In this document: positions 22,262-28,577 of the stretch, one piece after another
Layout: each line of letters begins with the position of its first letter
Position numbering within the stretch: position 1 is the first letter of the stretch
Made by a program: the position numbers and the translations under genes
The notes under the pieces: generated by a model
Database searches by the model: none
The model's input: only the letters and a program-made list of their open reading frames with translations
Told to the model about the DNA's origin: nothing
IMG/VR virus record: IMGVR_UViG_3300042868_002849
Coordinates: 1 to 37,699 of that record
DNA from: a virus
Direction: 5' to 3' (one strand)
DNA length: 37,699 nt

Positions 22262-22291
22262 AGAATAAAACATTAAAGAATCTCTTGTCAA
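22262..22291 (-). promoter_or_regulatory. Leftward replication-operon promoter
   Basis: TTGACA (minus strand, 22291-22286) with TATTCT (22267-22262) at 18 bp or TTATTC (22268-22263) at 17 bp. Its -35 overlaps the -35 of the rightward promoter by five bases. Confidence 0.7.
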
Positions 22292-22313
22292 CACTTTTTT
22301 TGTGCGGTATATT
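22285..22313 (+). promoter_or_regulatory. Rightward promoter for VRR-NUC/helicase operon
   Basis: TTGTCA (22285-22290), a 17-bp spacer and TATATT (22308-22313). The predicted start of transcription falls on or next to the ATG at 22320, so the mRNA may be leaderless. Confidence 0.7.
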
Positions 22314-22320
22314 CCGCACA
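22301..22320. promoter_or_regulatory. Operator-like inverted repeat over the -10 box
   Basis: TGTGCGG-TATATT-CCGCACA: a perfect 7-bp inverted repeat centred on the -10 hexamer, ending at the first base of the start codon. A dimeric repressor bound here would block the rightward promoter. Confidence 0.65.
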
Positions 22321-22616
22321 TGAAAGAAGCCGAGATCGAAAATTACTTTGTTTGGACAGTCGAATACATGGGCGGTAAAGCCTATAAATTTAAGTCACTA
22401 AACAATCGCGGCGTATCAGATCGCGTTGTTGCATTGCCAAATGGATCAACATGGTTTGTTGAATTGAAACGACCCAAAGGCGGCAAACTATCGCCGCTTC
22501 AAGTGATATTTCGCGATGAAGTAGTAGATTTGCATCAGCACTATGCGTTACTAAACACGAAAGAAAAAATAGATGAGTGGGCTAAAACTCAGACCGTACC
22601 AAGACGAAGCTGCTGA
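22320..22616 (+). CDS. VRR-NUC domain nuclease
   Basis: The protein has 98 residues from the ATG at 22320; a GTG at 22302 lies inside the promoter and is rejected. It carries the VRR-NUC signature: an N-terminal Glu-rich helix (KEAEIENYFVWTVEYMGG), RGVSDRV (Asp metal ligand) and FVELKRPKGGKLSPLQ (Glu and Lys of the E-x-K pair). This small PD-(D/E)XK family includes Holliday-junction-type and structure-specific nucleases. No Shine-Dalgarno sequence precedes it. It overlaps the helicase gene by 44 bp. Confidence 0.88.
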   Translation: MKEAEIENYFVWTVEYMGGKAYKFKSLNNRGVSDRVVALPNGSTWFVELKRPKGGKLSPLQVIFRDEVVDLHQHYALLNTKEKIDEWAKTQTVPRRSC

Positions 22617-23919
22617 TTTTCTCTATGGGAATGACAGAGCAATGATATTGGCGCCCGTTGGTGCTGGCAAGACTGCAATCACGTTGACAGCAATGTTAGC
22701 AATGATTAAAGACAAACACGCGAAACGGTTTTTAGTTGTCGCACCCAAACGCGTTTGTACTGACGTGTGGCCTATCGAATTGCCGAAGTGGGCGCCAACT
22801 TTAAAAATGAATTTAGCTGTTGGATCACCGTTAGACCGACTGCGCGCAATTGATAAAACGTCGGATATTGTTGTAATCAATTACGACAACTTGCAATGGT
22901 TGGCTGATTACGGTGTGGCCGGATTTGATGCAGTGGTGTTTGATGAACTGACACGATTGAAAAATCCATCCGGCGCCAGATTTAAAGCGCTGCATAAAGT
23001 GATCGACCAATTTGCTATTCGTTGGGGCTTGACCGGATCGTTTACTAGCAATGGCCTTGAAGATGTATTTGGCCAATGCAAGATCATCAATGAGAAATTG
23101 CTCGGCCGCAGTAAGGGCGCGTTTATGCAGCAGCACTTTATTTTGGTTAATCGCGATTACGGTGAGTGGATGCCGAAACGCGGTGGATTGCACGCGGTGA
23201 TGCAAAAGATTAAACCAGCAACGTATTTGCTTGAGCCTGGCGAATATAGCGACACGCTGCCACCGTTAAATGTTGTTGAAGTTCGTAGTGTGATGAACAT
23301 GACGCACTACGAAAAAATGAAACGTGATTTTGTTGTTGAGTTTAATGGCGATGAACGGGCGATTGCTGCAAACGCTGCGGTTGTCACTGGCAAACTGCAA
23401 CAGATGTCGTCTGGTTTTGTTTACCAGACGGAGAAACAGGCGCTAATTCAACCAGGCAAGTTTGCAATAACAAAAACTGCCATTTGGTTTAGCCCGCATA
23501 AGTTTGACCGACTAGATGAACTACTAGAGGAGAATCAACATGCGAATACGATCGTTGCGTATATGTATCAGGAAGAACTTGCAGAAATTAAGAGGCGCTA
23601 TCCCAAGGTGGTTACGTTGGATGACGCGAGCGCGATTGAACGGTGGAACCGAGGCGAAGTGGAATTACTCGCCGTCCATCCAAAGAGTGCAGGACACGGC
23701 CTTAATCTTCAATACGGCGGCGCCCACATTGTATTTCTGTCGTTGCCGTGGAGCTTGGAGTTGTATGAGCAAACGATTGGCCGATTGCACCGATCAGGAC
23801 AAACCAAAACAGTATGGTGCTACATCATGATGACGAATAAAACTGTGGACGAAAAAATACTTGGCGCATTAAAAGACAAACGCGCTATATCAGACGTTGC
23901 ATTGGAGGAATTGAAATGA
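22573..23919 (+). CDS. SNF2-type DEAD/DEAH helicase
   Basis: A 448-residue superfamily 2 ATPase. It has a Q-motif-like LRPYQDEA (6-13), Walker A APVGAGKTA (27-35), motif Ia VVAPKR, motif II FDELT (123-127, variant of DEAH), motif III GLTGSF (152-157) and motif VI QTIGRLHRSGQT (400-411). The SGQT ending of motif VI and the overall compact length are typical of phage SNF2-like helicases paired with VRR-NUC genes. It is probably a branch-migration or replication-restart motor. The stop overlaps the next start. Confidence 0.92.
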   Translation: MSGLKLRPYQDEAADFLYGNDRAMILAPVGAGKTAITLTAMLAMIKDKHAKRFLVVAPKRVCTDVWPIELPKWAPTLKMNLAVGSPLDRLRAIDKTSDIVVINYDNLQWLADYGVAGFDAVVFDELTRLKNPSGARFKALHKVIDQFAIRWGLTGSFTSNGLEDVFGQCKIINEKLLGRSKGAFMQQHFILVNRDYGEWMPKRGGLHAVMQKIKPATYLLEPGEYSDTLPPLNVVEVRSVMNMTHYEKMKRDFVVEFNGDERAIAANAAVVTGKLQQMSSGFVYQTEKQALIQPGKFAITKTAIWFSPHKFDRLDELLEENQHANTIVAYMYQEELAEIKRRYPKVVTLDDASAIERWNRGEVELLAVHPKSAGHGLNLQYGGAHIVFLSLPWSLELYEQTIGRLHRSGQTKTVWCYIMMTNKTVDEKILGALKDKRAISDVALEELK

Positions 23920-24119
23920 ACTTTAGAGTACTACACATGCTAGAGCAAGCAGGATTTAAATTTACGCCTGACGTTATGCATAAGCTGCCATTGTTTGAGA
24001 AGTTAGTCGGATTGGAGCGCGAGGAATGCGCGAAAGCCGCCGAAGCGGTTGTGCCACGACACACAGAATGCGGTAACAAGATTGCGGGAGCTATACGGGC
24101 GAGGGGAAAAAATGACTGA
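23916..24119 (+). CDS. Small helical phage protein with EREECAKAAE motif
   Basis: A 67-residue protein that contains LEREECAKAAEAVV and ends AGAIRARGKND. The combination E-R-E-x-C-A-x-x-A ... A-I-R-A-R is a recurring small helical module in tailed phages, of unknown function. The same module occurs again in the next gene, so the two are probably paralogues. It overlaps the helicase stop (ATGA). Confidence 0.65.
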   Translation: MNFRVLHMLEQAGFKFTPDVMHKLPLFEKLVGLEREECAKAAEAVVPRHTECGNKIAGAIRARGKND

Positions 24120-24312
24120 ATTTATGGATAGGCAAATTAGATTGCAGCGAGCTGGTAAAAAAGAATACTCAGAAGAAGAAGTCCGTTTGATTATTAATGG
24201 TGCTATAGCAGAAGAGCGCGAGGCGTGTGCTCAGATTGCTTTTAACGCAAAGACATACATTGAAGCAGCAAACGCTATACGCGCAAGGAGTAATTATGAA
24301 AAGCTGGATTGA
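24112..24312 (+). CDS. Second small protein with EREACAQIA motif
   Basis: The ATG at 24112 after GAGGGG gives 66 residues; an upstream start inside the previous gene is rejected. It carries EEREACAQIAFNAK and AANAIRARS, the same module as the preceding gene. The N-terminus (MDRQIRLQRAGKKEYSEEEV) is charged and helical. Function unknown. It overlaps both neighbours by 8-17 bases. Confidence 0.65.
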   Translation: MTEFMDRQIRLQRAGKKEYSEEEVRLIINGAIAEEREACAQIAFNAKTYIEAANAIRARSNYEKLD

Positions 24313-24481
24313 TGAACTAAAGCCAGGCGACAGGGTTACGTTTGACGGCGACCCTGCGAGAGTTTTTAACGTGATAAGGCAACGTCCAACTGCGCCAGAT
24401 TATTTTTATTTAGATTTTGATGACGGCTCATACATTAGCGTTAATGATAACGAATTGATTGCGGACGGCAAAAAACTATGA
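24296..24481 (+). CDS. Small beta-rich hypothetical protein
   Basis: The ATG at 24296 follows AAGGAG at 6-base spacing and lies within the end of the preceding gene. The 61-residue product (ELKPGDRVTFDGDPARVFNV, then PDYFYLDFDDGSYISVNDNE) has the strand pattern of an SH3-like or KOW-like barrel. No cysteine or membrane segment. Function unknown. Confidence 0.65.
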   Translation: MKSWIDELKPGDRVTFDGDPARVFNVIRQRPTAPDYFYLDFDDGSYISVNDNELIADGKKL

Positions 24482-24675
24482 CCACTAAATTCTGCACCAG
24501 TTGCCAAAGCACACGCGACTTAGCTGGCGGCGTTTATCGCAAAACCAGAACAAGTGGGCGATGGATTTGCGCGCCGTGTTTAGCGCATAAGACGGAAAGC
24601 ATTTATTTAAATCGCTCAGGCAAAATAGCTGACGTGAAAATGATTATGGAAAAACTATATCGGAGGGCGGCATGA
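24478..24675 (+). CDS. Small zinc-finger protein
   Basis: A 65-residue protein with Cys6-x2-Cys9 and Cys31-x2-Cys34, separated by a Gly/Arg-rich loop. This is a standard four-cysteine zinc ribbon of the kind that supports nucleic-acid or protein binding. The C-terminal half is a basic helix. It overlaps the previous stop by 4 bases and the next start by 4 bases. Confidence 0.7.
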   Translation: MTTKFCTSCQSTRDLAGGVYRKTRTSGRWICAPCLAHKTESIYLNRSGKIADVKMIMEKLYRRAA

Positions 24676-24842
24676 CTTGCCCTAACTGCAATGGAACACT
24701 GTGGGTATGCGAGAACCACCCAAACAAAGAAGCGCATGAGTGTATTTTCTGTGAAGGTGCTGGTATGCCATGCAAGTGCAATCCTGATGCGCTTATGCCG
24801 CCAGGGACAACAGTAATTTGGGAGATAAAAGACGATGACTGA
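24672..24842 (+). CDS. 56-residue protein with eight cysteines
   Basis: Starts at an ATG after GGAGGGCGGC and overlaps both neighbours (ATGA at the 5' side, 8 bp at the 3' side). It reads MTCPNCNGTLWVCENHPNKE and later CEGAGMPCKCNPD, with Cys3, 6, 13, 24, 27, 34, 36 and His16 in two zinc-knuckle-like groups. The C-x2-C ... W-V-C-E-N-H-P ... C-x-G-A-G-M-P-C-x-C-N layout is a recurrent small phage protein (recollection). Likely binds two zinc ions; function unknown. Confidence 0.7.
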   Translation: MTCPNCNGTLWVCENHPNKEAHECIFCEGAGMPCKCNPDALMPPGTTVIWEIKDDD

Positions 24843-25359
24843 CCGAGAACTGATGCAGCAAGCGTTAAGTGCGCTAGTAACAGCAGAACTTGATGGAAAT
24901 TGTGAATACGGCGTGACCGATTCCCTACGCGCCAGACTAGCGCAGCCTGAGAACAAATTTAATCCAGATTGGGACGCAATGTCTGTGATGGTTGAGGAAC
25001 AACAGCGGATGGCAAAGCGGATTGAGGAATTGGAAGCGCAACTAGCGCAGCCAGAGCAGAAGCTTGTAGTTAAATTGAAAGAACTGCTTGAGGTTCAAGG
25101 GCGTGATGGTACATGGAACTACGACCCATACTTTCACGGTATGTATAACGGCATGGAAGTTATGCTTGCTGTATTGGAAAATAGAGAGCCAGTATTTCGT
25201 GGAGCGCCAAAGAAATGGCTATCAAAGAAAGAATGGCAAGGGCTGACGGATGAGGAAGTAAAAATACTTGCAACGCAAGGCAGAACTGATTTTTCAAGGC
25301 CGGTGTACAACGAATTTTACAGCGCCATCGAAGCCAAGCTAAAGGAGAAGAACACATGA
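24835..25359 (+). CDS. Mosaic accessory protein with LAQPEQ linker
   Basis: A 174-residue soluble protein. N-terminal helix (MTDRELMQQALSALVTAELD), then two LAQPE linkers (RLAQPENKF and AQLAQPEQKL) separated by a coiled-coil segment, then a globular part and a C-terminal GLTDEE...IEAKLKEKNT module. The linker and the C-terminal module recur in the gene at 25514, including a 20-base identical DNA stretch. Such reusable modules are common in accessory proteins of tailed phages. Function unknown. Confidence 0.65.
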   Translation: MTDRELMQQALSALVTAELDGNCEYGVTDSLRARLAQPENKFNPDWDAMSVMVEEQQRMAKRIEELEAQLAQPEQKLVVKLKELLEVQGRDGTWNYDPYFHGMYNGMEVMLAVLENREPVFRGAPKKWLSKKEWQGLTDEEVKILATQGRTDFSRPVYNEFYSAIEAKLKEKNT

Positions 25360-25517
25360 CAATGCACACTTACCCGCTAAACGATTTGCGCGAACATGAA
25401 ACTGATAAAGGTGCATTTTGCTGGTGCAGACCGGAGTACGACGAGGAGTATGACTTGTACGTACATAGAAGCATGGATGGGCGCGAAGAATACGAAGAAG
25501 GAAGGAAGCCGACATGA
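25356..25517 (+). CDS. 53-residue protein with CWC motif
   Basis: ATG overlaps the preceding stop (ATGA); AAGGAG lies upstream. It reads MHTYPLNDLREHETDKGAF, then CWCRPEYDEEYD and VHRSMDGREEYEEGRKP. The D-L-R-E-H ... C-W-C-x-P ... V-H-x-S-x-D-G-R-E order is a small family recurrent in phages and prophages (recollection). Very acidic and soluble. Function unknown. Confidence 0.65.
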   Translation: MTMHTYPLNDLREHETDKGAFCWCRPEYDEEYDLYVHRSMDGREEYEEGRKPT

Positions 25518-26104
25518 ATGAACGAACTAAACAACTGTGGAAAGAATCTCAACAATGGAATGGATCGGATGATGGCCGTGGTGGGTTAAAAATACTTGAG
25601 AGTGTAGAAAAGTTCGCCAAGTTAATTGGTCGTGAATGTTTGACTCTAGCAGATAGTATTCGTGATGGACTTGATGAAGATGGTGAGAAGCAACAGGCAC
25701 TAGGAGCAGCGTGGGTAGGACTAGCAATAGAGCGACATTTTATGATTGACAGCAACGAAAGAAAATACATGACAACCGAGCCGGAGCCTGAGAAAAGCCA
25801 AGACAAACCATGCGTTGAAGATGACGGATGTCCGACAGAGAAAGCGGTGCTGCAAAGATTTTGGCGAGAACATCAAGCGCAGCCAGAGCAGAAGCCGGTG
25901 GCGTGGATTAGTCACAACGCTGGCTTATATCACGGCAAACCAGATGAATCACTTAATCCTTTACCGCTCTACACCGCACCACCACAGCGTGAATGGGTTG
26001 GTCTGACGGATGCTGAGGCAATGGAGATCGAGGACAAATCACCGGATATTCGGTGGGCAATTATTCAAGCAGAAGCAAAGCTAAAGGGGAAGAACAATGC
26101 CTGA
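25514..26104 (+). CDS. Mosaic accessory protein sharing modules with 24835-25359
   Basis: A 196-residue protein. Residues about 1-80 are a helical domain (QLWKESQQWNGSDDGRGGLK, with a Gly-rich turn). A linker AQPEQKPVAWI lies near 121-131, then PLYTAPPQREWVGLTDAEAM and a final QAEAKLKGKNNA. The linker-to-end portion is related to the 24835 gene product, so one probably arose from the other or both from a shared cassette. No catalytic motif is visible. Confidence 0.65.
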   Translation: MNERTKQLWKESQQWNGSDDGRGGLKILESVEKFAKLIGRECLTLADSIRDGLDEDGEKQQALGAAWVGLAIERHFMIDSNERKYMTTEPEPEKSQDKPCVEDDGCPTEKAVLQRFWREHQAQPEQKPVAWISHNAGLYHGKPDESLNPLPLYTAPPQREWVGLTDAEAMEIEDKSPDIRWAIIQAEAKLKGKNNA

Positions 26105-26393
26105 ACACAAACACGCGGCGCTTATCAAAGCATGGGCTGAAGGCGCAAAGATTCAAAAGTTTTCTAAGCGCAGCCAAGCATGGGAAGAATCAGAGCATCC
26201 AACATGGAATGAAGACACCGAATACCGTTTGCGCATTAAACCTGATTATAAAATTGAGTTAAATGCCAATGTTTTGAACGGTGAATTATTTATGGACGTT
26301 GGCGCTAAGTTTCCGAATCTATCGCTGGTATTTGATGCGGGATCAAACGAACTAAAAGCAGTTGAATTGATTAAATGGAAAGGCAAGAAATGA
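26097..26393 (+). CDS. Hypothetical accessory protein
   Basis: A 98-residue soluble protein. The N-terminal half (MPEHKHAALIKAWAEGAKIQ, then WEESEHPTWNEDTEYRLRIK) is a pattern recurrent in phage accessory proteins, in which a short helix is followed by a W-x-D/E strand unit ending Y-R-x-x-P. The C-terminal half is predicted beta. Overlaps the previous gene by 8 bp. Function unknown. Confidence 0.65.
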   Translation: MPEHKHAALIKAWAEGAKIQKFSKRSQAWEESEHPTWNEDTEYRLRIKPDYKIELNANVLNGELFMDVGAKFPNLSLVFDAGSNELKAVELIKWKGKK

Positions 26394-26581
26394 AGAAAAC
26401 ACATTGGGCTGAATTAAATGCCCGCTTATCGACGCTCACAGAAAAACAAGTGTACGTATTGCTGCAAACTGAATTGGATACGTATCGTAGAGCGTCGTAT
26501 TTAAATCGTTTGCATCAACGCTATTGCGCGCTACGCGATGCTAGAGAGCGCAAAGAAATACTAGCGAAAGCACTTGCATGA
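26390..26581 (+). CDS. Small basic helical protein
   Basis: The ATG at 26390 is preferred to the one at 26375 because it overlaps the preceding stop (ATGA) and has AAGG upstream. The product has 63 residues, almost entirely helical and very basic (LHQRYCALRDARERKEILAK). It could bind nucleic acid or act as a small partner protein. No family recognised. Confidence 0.6.
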   Translation: MKKTHWAELNARLSTLTEKQVYVLLQTELDTYRRASYLNRLHQRYCALRDARERKEILAKALA

Positions 26582-26829
26582 ATTGTAAAGAGTGCGGAGC
26601 AAGAACTTATGTGGTCTATACCCAAAAACAACTTGGCGGCGTTAGACGGTTGCGCAAATGCAACAAATGTGAATTTAGATCGTATACCGGCGAGGTCTGG
26701 CTGGCCCTGCTCCCGCCACCGGAACCAAAACCTATCTATACTAAAGAAGAGGTTGCATTAGCAAAACGCAAAGAAGTATCTACTCGAAGGAAAAATGAAG
26801 ATAGGAGGAAAACGGATGAGGAAACATAA
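26578..26829 (+). CDS. Zinc-ribbon protein of NrdR/Ogr-like layout
   Basis: The 83-residue protein has Cys3-x2-Cys6 and Cys28-x2-Cys31 with VRRLRKCNKC before the second pair. The layout C-x2-C ... R-R-x-R-K-C-x2-C-x-F recalls the N-terminal DNA-binding ribbon of NrdR and the phage Ogr/Delta activators. The C-terminal third is a basic helix. A regulatory DNA-binding role is plausible, for example in late gene activation, but untested. Confidence 0.65.
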   Translation: MNCKECGARTYVVYTQKQLGGVRRLRKCNKCEFRSYTGEVWLALLPPPEPKPIYTKEEVALAKRKEVSTRRKNEDRRKTDEET

Positions 26830-27028
26830 CAACATGAGCATGGGTGACCATTACATTTACACGCCATCGACAACTGATGTAACGATTCGCTGGCGCGCTA
26901 ATTACAACTGGACACCGCCATCAGAAAACCCGCAATTTATAAAGAAGTGGGCTGATTTTAGGATGAGATGCGCTCAAGGTATTGAGCAAATCGTTGACCG
27001 TAACATGATCCGCAAGGGGAACTCATGA
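26816..27028 (+). CDS. Hypothetical accessory protein
   Basis: The ATG at 26816 follows AGGAGG at 8-base spacing; an upstream ATG at 26795 is rejected. The product has 70 residues, rich in Trp and Tyr (TTDVTIRWRANYNWTPPSEN), followed by a helical end. No cysteine pair or membrane segment. Overlaps both neighbours slightly. Function unknown. Confidence 0.6.
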   Translation: MRKHNNMSMGDHYIYTPSTTDVTIRWRANYNWTPPSENPQFIKKWADFRMRCAQGIEQIVDRNMIRKGNS

Positions 27029-27267
27029 AAAAGCTATTACCACTTATTTTTCTAACCGGATGTTCAACATTTGATTTACCGAACACTGCATTGACAGTAG
27101 AAAAAGATATTCAAGCTATGAGCCGCAATGAAGTCATTATGGCTATTCAAGACTGCGAATCAAATCGTACCCGCGCTGTCATGATAATGGCCAAGCGTAA
27201 GATTTCAGGGCGCACATCCGACGTTGTAGTCGATGTTACCTGCGCGCCGCGACCGTCATACTATTAA
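27025..27267 (+). CDS. Small putative lipoprotein
   Basis: The 80-residue protein has a lipoprotein signal: MKKLLPLIFLTGCSTF has a positive start, a hydrophobic core and a lipobox L-T-G-C, with Cys13 as the acylated residue. Residue +2 is Ser, so outer-membrane sorting is expected. The mature part has one disulfide-capable pair (CESN..., and C near the end). It is the last gene of the rightward operon and overlaps the convergent Rz stop by 4 bp. It could be an exclusion or cell-envelope protein. Confidence 0.7.
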   Translation: MKKLLPLIFLTGCSTFDLPNTALTVEKDIQAMSRNEVIMAIQDCESNRTRAVMIMAKRKISGRTSDVVVDVTCAPRPSYY

Positions 27268-27722
27268 TGGCGAAGCGATTCGTACTGCTTGACGCACTGG
27301 TCTAAGGCTGCTTTGAGGCTGGCTGCGTCGGCACTGTACCCTGCAAGAAATTCTGCATCTCCTTTTGCCAGTTGCGCTCCGGTGGCTCCACTACAAGCGC
27401 TGGCGGTACCGGACACGGCACTGCCCTCGGCGGGGCGCTCTGGCCGGTTGCGCAAGCTCCCAAGAAGAATACGGTTAGTATCGGCCACTTTTTTAAGTTC
27501 ACGATCTTTTTCCTCGCGTAAATTGTTTGCGCCCTGCTGTAGTGCTTGCTCTTTCTCTCTGGCCAAGCGCATGTTCTCGGCGTACTCGGCCATTTGTTTG
27601 GCCTTCTCTTTATCCCATTTTGCTTGGACTTTGGCTTGACCAGCGTCGTCGCCCTGCCAATGGCCAGCGCCGTAGGCAAACACAACGGCTAAGACGCTGC
27701 CAGCGATGAAGTACGGATTCAT
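27264..27722 (-). CDS. Rz-like inner-membrane spanin
   Basis: The 152-residue protein has an N-terminal membrane helix (about 4-20, YFIAGSVLAVVFAYGAG) followed by a long periplasmic coiled coil (about 28-85, rich in Lys, Glu and Ala) and a Ser/Ala-rich end. This is the standard i-spanin form. An o-spanin gene is nested inside it in another frame. Together they would fuse inner and outer membranes after wall degradation. The start overlaps the small gene upstream (ATGA). Two Cys residues (CSGA, and DQC near the end) could form disulfides. Confidence 0.88.
   Translation of the reverse strand: MNPYFIAGSVLAVVFAYGAGHWQGDDAGQAKVQAKWDKEKAKQMAEYAENMRLAREKEQALQQGANNLREEKDRELKKVADTNRILLGSLRNRPERPAEGSAVSGTASACSGATGAQLAKGDAEFLAGYSADAASLKAALDQCVKQYESLRH
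27302..27502 (-). CDS. Rz1-like outer-membrane lipoprotein spanin nested in Rz
   Basis: A 66-residue product in a different frame entirely within the Rz gene. The GTG at 27502 is chosen because GAGGA lies 8 bases upstream; the open frame extends farther but that part is not signal-like. The sequence VNLKKWPILTVFFLGAC gives a lipobox L-G-A-C with Cys17 acylated. The mature part is Pro-rich (SAPPRAVPCPVPP), as in Rz1 proteins. The nested arrangement is a hallmark of lambda-type spanins. Confidence 0.88.
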   Translation of the reverse strand: MNLKKWPILTVFFLGACATGQSAPPRAVPCPVPPALVVEPPERNWQKEMQNFLQGTVPTQPASKQP

Positions 27723-27874
27723 TTAGGCGGTACTTTCGTGCCGTCCAGTTTCTTATGCACTTTGACCGTCTTGCAGACTTGTTTGCCCTTTTCGTCGTGA
27801 CAAACCTTTTTCATCTCACCACCGGCAAACGCAATAAGTGGAATAAACGCAATAAGTGCAATAAGTGATTTCAT
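27719..27874 (-). CDS. 51-residue exported small protein
   Basis: ATG overlaps the preceding stop (TAATG) and the stop overlaps the Rz start (ATGA), so it is coupled on both sides. It has a signal peptide: MKSLIALIAFIPLIAFAGG with a likely cleavage after AFA. The mature part is about 34 residues, basic, with two cysteines (KVCHDEKGKQVCKT) ten residues apart, probably forming a disulfide. Being in the lysis cassette, it would act in the periplasm. Function unknown. Confidence 0.7.
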   Translation of the reverse strand: MKSLIALIAFIPLIAFAGGEMKKVCHDEKGKQVCKTVKVHKKLDGTKVPPK

Positions 27875-28320
27875 TATTCAATCTCCGGTTGGGGTGCAGG
27901 TGGTGGGGCAGGTTTGCCATTAAAGCCTAAAACAACAGGCGCAGCGGCTGCTACTGGCTCAATCGTTGGCTCTACGCGCTTGGACATAGGCGGTGGCGCG
28001 CTTGGCGGCGTCGGAGGTGGTGTATAGGGTTTATTGGCTGCTTCCAGCGCTTTATATCGTAAATCTTTATCGTCGCCAGCTAACATAATCCCCGACAGCG
28101 TACCGGTCAAAAAGGTAGCGACAGGAATGATAAGTTCAAAAAATTTGTTATCAACCGGAGAAATCCCATTCATCGGTTGAGTCACGAAAATTAAACTAAA
28201 CAGCACAACAAATACAATACCGAATAAAGTCAAACCTAGAATGATACCGATGAAAAACTTTAACCGCGCGTTTAGTTCTTCGGTAGTGTATTTTTCTTCT
28301 GACCATAGTTGTTTAATCAT
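27874..28320 (-). CDS. Two-helix membrane protein, holin candidate
   Basis: The ATG at 28320 follows AAGGAG at 7-base spacing. The product has 148 residues with two membrane helices (about 23-46, FFIGIILGLTLFGIVFVVLF, and 61-80, LIIPVATFLTGTLSGIML). A short polar N-terminus precedes them, and a Pro-rich cytoplasmic or periplasmic tail follows (YTPPPTPPSAPPPM and further). Its position between endolysin and spanins makes it a candidate holin (class II topology), although the long tail is unusual for that role. Confidence 0.65.
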   Translation of the reverse strand: MIKQLWSEEKYTTEELNARLKFFIGIILGLTLFGIVFVVLFSLIFVTQPMNGISPVDNKFFELIIPVATFLTGTLSGIMLAGDDKDLRYKALEAANKPYTPPPTPPSAPPPMSKRVEPTIEPVAAAAPVVLGFNGKPAPPPAPQPEIE

Positions 28321-28577
28321 TTGCAATCTCCTTTAGGTGGAGTTTGTTGCGCTTGAGGTTGAGTAGGATTGCTAAGTTTATTTTTTTCGTAGTGCTGCAA
28401 ATCTTCTGGACAAGTCCCATTAGCACTACAAAAAGGTTTTTTACATTCTTGCGTATCCCAATTAACAGGATTTTGGCAAGGATACCTGTACCTTTCTTCA
28501 CAAGCACTAAGCACCCAGCACATGCAGAGCATGCTCATAATGCTTTTTACGGTCGTCGAGTCCAATGGTGCCTCCAT
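28317..28577 (-). CDS. Cysteine-rich lipoprotein in the lysis cassette
   Basis: The open frame from ATG 28577 encodes 86 residues, but GGAGG followed 5 bases later by TTG at 28565 is a more convincing start. The sequence KSIMSMLCMCWVLSACEE has the lipobox L-S-A-C. After it come six more cysteines (YPCQNP, QECKKPFC, GTCPED, GDCK), giving likely disulfides in the periplasm. It overlaps the end of the endolysin by about 60-70 bp and the next gene by 4 bp. Similar proteins occur in lysis regions of other podoviruses (recollection). Function unknown. Confidence 0.65.
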   Translation of the reverse strand: MEAPLDSTTVKSIMSMLCMCWVLSACEERYRYPCQNPVNWDTQECKKPFCSANGTCPEDLQHYEKNKLSNPTQPQAQQTPPKGDCK

